Shown here: positions 50,384-52,424 of the stretch, in pieces
Layout: every line of letters starts with the position of its first letter
Numbering within the stretch: the stretch's first letter is position 1
Source: Arthrobacter sp. Soil736
GTDB taxonomy: Bacteria; Actinomycetota; Actinomycetes; Actinomycetales; Micrococcaceae
DNA: 52,424 nucleotides
Direction of reading: 5' to 3'
Assembly (NCBI RefSeq): GCF_001428005.1
Contig: NZ_LMSB01000021.1
Location: 8,146-60,569, forward strand
Program-made: the position numbers and the translations under genes
The notes under the pieces: model-generated
The model's input: the letters and a program-made list of their open reading frames with translations, nothing else
Databases searched by the model: none
Told to the model about the DNA's origin: nothing

Positions 50384-50490
50384 TGTACCGGGCCGGCCTC
50401 ACCAGGGCACGGATCGCGGAACTGGCCGGCGTTCCTGCGTCGACGGTCGGATACCACCTGCGCGCAGGCCTACTCTGTAGGCGGTGCTCC
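50329..50490 (+). pseudogene. Helicase-associated-domain-like fragment
   Basis: The frame starting MPWLQRGQDAAPNQEWVLMY continues RAGLTRARIAELAGVPASTV and GYHLRA, a helix-turn-helix-like repeat seen in actinobacterial accessory proteins with helicase-associated domains. Family-like character stops near 50480. The gene is truncated at both ends and overlaps the tail of the DUF4192 fragment in a different frame. Confidence 0.45.
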
Positions 50491-50638
50491 TACTGGCTCC
50501 AATGCTCCGGGGTTGTGTCTCAGAGCATGCGGAGACGGATACGTGACATCGGCGAGGACCGGTCAGGCAGGCCCAGCTCAGTCCTCGCGGGAGCGGTGTG
50601 TCGAGATGGTCAGCGCCGCCCTGCTCCACTGCGGGGCG

Positions 50639-50992
50639 TCAGGTGACAGAATGCCAGCGGCGTGAACCGGTTCGCTGCAGAGTCGTCCTGGCGGTGACCG
50701 TGCCGTGAACCGCGGGATCTGCCTGCGCTGCCCGGGGCTGGCCAAACGCGGTGCGACCGGATTGGGCCCGAAGGAGCCGGAGCCTCCGCCGGAACGGCTC
50801 CCCGCGATGCCCTGAGGACATGTCCCGGATGAGGCCGGTCCCGGCAACCTCCCTAATGAGACCGATGCCGGCCGCCGCCTGCCGCTTCGTCGGAAAGGTC
50901 TCTGACACGGCCAGGAGTTCGCCCGACGGCCCTCGGAGCCGAGTGCGGAATCCTCCATCAGCGGCGTCAATAATTTCGAAGTACCCGGACAT
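50639..50992 (-). CDS. DUF1508 (YegP-type) protein
   Basis: ATG 50992 follows GGAGGCGCAAC, a strong ribosome binding site. Residues 1-55 form one DUF1508 repeat: MSGYFEIIDAADGGFRTRLR, GPSGELLAVSETFPTKRQAA and AGIGLIREVAG. The rest of the 117 residues is arginine-rich and unlike the family (GEPFRRRLRLLRAQSGRTAF), so the 3' end is probably altered or frameshifted. YegP-type proteins are small stress-linked proteins of unknown function. Its single-repeat core is intact. Confidence 0.65.
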   Translation of the reverse strand: MSGYFEIIDAADGGFRTRLRGPSGELLAVSETFPTKRQAAAGIGLIREVAGTGLIRDMSSGHRGEPFRRRLRLLRAQSGRTAFGQPRAAQADPAVHGTVTARTTLQRTGSRRWHSVT

Positions 50993-51309
50993 GTTGCGCC
51001 TCCGTTTCTGCTGATTCGAGAGGACCGGCGGGGTCTGCTGTCCGCTCTCGGCCATAATAGGTCCGGGTTCCGACGGCAACAATGAGGCCCGGTCGACAGT
51101 CACTCGCCAGGCATCTCCATTGCCGCTGCCCCCTGCCTTCCCGCTGGAATGCCGCCGTCGAGCCGAGGGGTGGTGCCGGGTCCGGACTGCTGGGGGATGC
51201 GCCGGACCCGGCCATCCGGAGCTTCGGATTTGCGGCTTGTTCCGCTTCAGGACACCCTCACTCTCGTCGGAGGGCCTAATGAAAAAACGGGAGTGCCAAC
51301 TCAAATACG

Positions 51310-51352
51310 GGACGTTCCCCGACCCCCACAATGAGGGGCTGGGGAACGTTCC
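51310..51352. repeat. Long imperfect GC hairpin
   Basis: GACGTTCCCCGACCCC and GGGGCTGGGGAACGTTC pair almost completely around a short loop. It lies between the DUF1508 region and a terminator. May be a mobile-element end or an RNA stem. Confidence 0.55.
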
Positions 51353-51388
51353 GGGCGTTTGCTCGGCCGGTAGTGCGGACAGGCATGA

Positions 51389-51425
51389 AAGAAGGGCAGC
51401 GGTTTGCGGCTGCCCTTCTTTTTGT
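51389..51425. terminator. Rho-independent terminator
   Basis: Perfect stem GAAGGGCAGC / GCTGCCCTTC with an 8-base loop, preceded by AAA and followed by TTTTT. It can act in both directions and lies just after the stop codon of the 62-aa gene at 51432 (minus strand). Confidence 0.85.
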
Positions 51426-51431
51426 TCTGGA

Positions 51432-51620
51432 CTAGACCTTCTCGCCGGTTCTGTCAGGAGCCTTCTCGGGTTCCTGGACGGTGAACTCCCTGCGACGCCA
51501 AGGGAAGGACCAGAACTTGAAGTCCTTTGCCTCCACCCGGCGCTCCTGGCGAGTCTCAGTTTCCCGTGTGGCGTCTTTCCAGGCGTCGCGACGGAAATCC
51601 TTGCTGTACGAACCGCACAT
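51432..51620 (-). CDS. Small charged hypothetical protein (62 aa)
   Basis: TAGGGAGGTCACAT before ATG 51620 is an excellent ribosome binding site, and a terminator follows the stop codon, so this is a complete transcription unit. The product starts MCGSYSKDFRRDAWKDATRE and continues with WSFPWRRREFTVQEPEKAPD. It is highly charged, has no membrane helix and one cysteine. I do not recognise the family. Confidence 0.72.
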   Translation of the reverse strand: MCGSYSKDFRRDAWKDATRETETRQERRVEAKDFKFWSFPWRRREFTVQEPEKAPDRTGEKV

Positions 51621-51717
51621 ATGTGACCTCCCTAAAACGATGCTCCTTAATCGTCCTCCGATTAGGAGCCCCGGTCGAGAGGCGGGCGATGGCCGATTGT
51701 GTTCCGACGGGCAGGCC

Positions 51718-52240
51718 TTAGCGAACGATGGCAGTAGCGGCTGAGATGCTGGACCCGCTTAGGTATCCGGCTCTGGCGGCAACGATCCTCACGGAGACCT
51801 TCCTGCCCTTGTCGGCGGTGGTGAGGCGGTAGGTGCTACCGGTCGCGCCCTTGATGGCGATGCCATTCCGCAGCCACTGGTAGCTGTACCGGGTCGGGGC
51901 TACACGCCATGTGCCGACGCTCCCGGAGAGCGTTCTGCCGACGAAAGGCAGGCCACGGACGCTGGGCTTGACGACATTCAGCACTGTTGGTGCGATGACG
52001 GTGCCCGTCGCCGCGGACGTCCACGACAGTTGAAAGCGGTCAAGGATGTTCGTCCAGCATGGTGACGGTGATCTTCCGTCCAACATCAGCGGCGGTGAGC
52101 TTGTAGATACTCGCCACCGCGCCGTTGATGGGATCGCCGTTACGTTGCCACTGGTAGGTAAGCAAAGGTTCCACGGGGAACCCTTTGCCGGCGGGCGGCC
52201 TCCACGTGGTTCCGGGGGCAGCCTTCAGCGACCTAACCGG
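51718..52240 (-). pseudogene. Ig-like-repeat surface protein, C-terminal remnant
   Basis: Two minus-strand frames contain successive bacterial Ig-like repeats: LLTYQWQRNGDPINGAVASI with YKLTAADVGRKITVTM (52100-52170), and GTLSGSVGTW-type plus YSYQWLRNGIAIKGATGSTY with RLTTADKGRKVSVRIVAARA (51750-51990). The first frame ends near 52040 and the second carries on, so there is a frameshift around 52050. It ends with AATAIVR and a stop at 51718. Such repeats occur at the end of large secreted or wall-bound proteins. The N-terminal part is missing; the frame runs upstream into the tRNA-like fragment. Confidence 0.7.
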
Positions 52241-52260
52241 CCTCTGACCTGCGGAAACAC

Positions 52261-52282
52261 GTGCCCGAGGTGGGACTCGAAC
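52261..52282 (-). other. tRNA 3'-end fragment, possible attachment site
   Basis: On the minus strand this reads GTTCGAGTCCCACCTCGGGC followed by AC: a T-loop (TTCGAGT), the 3' strand of a T-stem and an acceptor-stem 3' strand. The remaining tRNA (anticodon arm, 5' acceptor strand) is absent upstream. Such 3' fragments are often left as att sites by integrases that use tRNA genes. Confidence 0.55.
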
Positions 52283-52424
52283 TGCATTCCAGACCTTGCA
52301 AACCCGCCACTCCCCCGGAAACATACGCAATCCCCTGTGTGTCAGGCTGTTCTGTGACAGGTTCCCTGTTGCTGGAGCCGGTGCTCAGAGCGGGGGAAAG
52401 GTCCATCATGGATTTCGTTATGCC

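Noticed and set aside
9793..52424. CRISPR arrays, rRNA genes or complete tRNA genes
   Set aside because: I saw no regularly spaced repeats, rRNA-like sequence or full cloverleaf; only the 22-bp tRNA 3' fragment at 52261-52282.

Overview
The window is high-GC DNA with tight Shine-Dalgarno sites and ATGA gene overlaps. The gene set (acetone/acetophenone-type carboxylase, MalT-like LuxR regulator, OtnK/OtnC/OtnI enzymes, two GH15 enzymes, IS256 remnant) fits an actinobacterium, most likely Arthrobacter or a relative in the Micrococcaceae. The genus is inferred from protein flavour, not proven. It looks like an accessory region of a chromosome or large plasmid: catabolic operons separated by small genes, repeats and decayed genes.

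Layout. 1-2274: end of a CoA-transferase alpha subunit, its beta subunit and an SCP2-type thiolase. 2707-4521: GH15 enzyme. 4653-5083: a palindromic element and two tiny ORFs. 5471-8784: carboxymuconolactone-decarboxylase-like protein and a large LuxR/MalT regulator. 8824-16728 (minus): a five-gene ATP-dependent ketone carboxylase operon whose subunit sizes resemble acetophenone carboxylase. A ketone carboxylated here would give a 3-oxo acid, which the CoA-transferase and thiolase at the left edge could convert to acyl-CoA.

17.1-31.5 kb: an island bounded by two directly repeated ~60-bp sequences. It holds a 3-hydroxyisobutyrate-dehydrogenase-like enzyme, a 71-aa small protein, and a module for a four-carbon sugar acid: OtnC, OtnK, MHS-family transporter, uronate-dehydrogenase-like enzyme, MBL-fold hydrolase, FAH-family hydrolase, a ModA-like protein without signal peptide, LhgO-like oxidase, Ldh-family dehydrogenase, GntR regulator, OtnI-like isomerase and an Asp/Glu-racemase-like protein. 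Similar AT-rich ACTATA-type sites precede four of its transcription units and probably bind the GntR regulator. OtnI, OtnK and OtnC together would turn 2-oxo-tetronate into dihydroxyacetone phosphate and CO2.

31.5-38.1 kb: a truncated LacI-type regulator with an unfamiliar C-terminal domain, two aldo/keto reductases, a decayed stretch (endonuclease/exonuclease/phosphatase and XRE regulator pseudogenes) and a second 3-hydroxyisobutyrate-dehydrogenase-like gene. 38.2-42.5 kb: IS256 remnant, another copy of the palindromic element, a second copy of the 71-aa gene, a 63-aa protein, an NCS1 permease and a secernin-type hydrolase. 43-52.4 kb: TetR fragment, second GH15 enzyme, alpha/beta hydrolase, divergent LUD/MarR pair, then mostly broken genes (ltrA, DUF4192, helicase-associated fragment, Ig-like surface protein) and a 22-bp tRNA 3'-end fragment that may mark an old integration site.

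The most unusual signals are (i) a ~120-bp element occurring four times, each time upstream of a gene and in the same orientation relative to it, (ii) the lactone/tetronate island with its candidate GntR operators, and (iii) the five-subunit ketone carboxylase operon.
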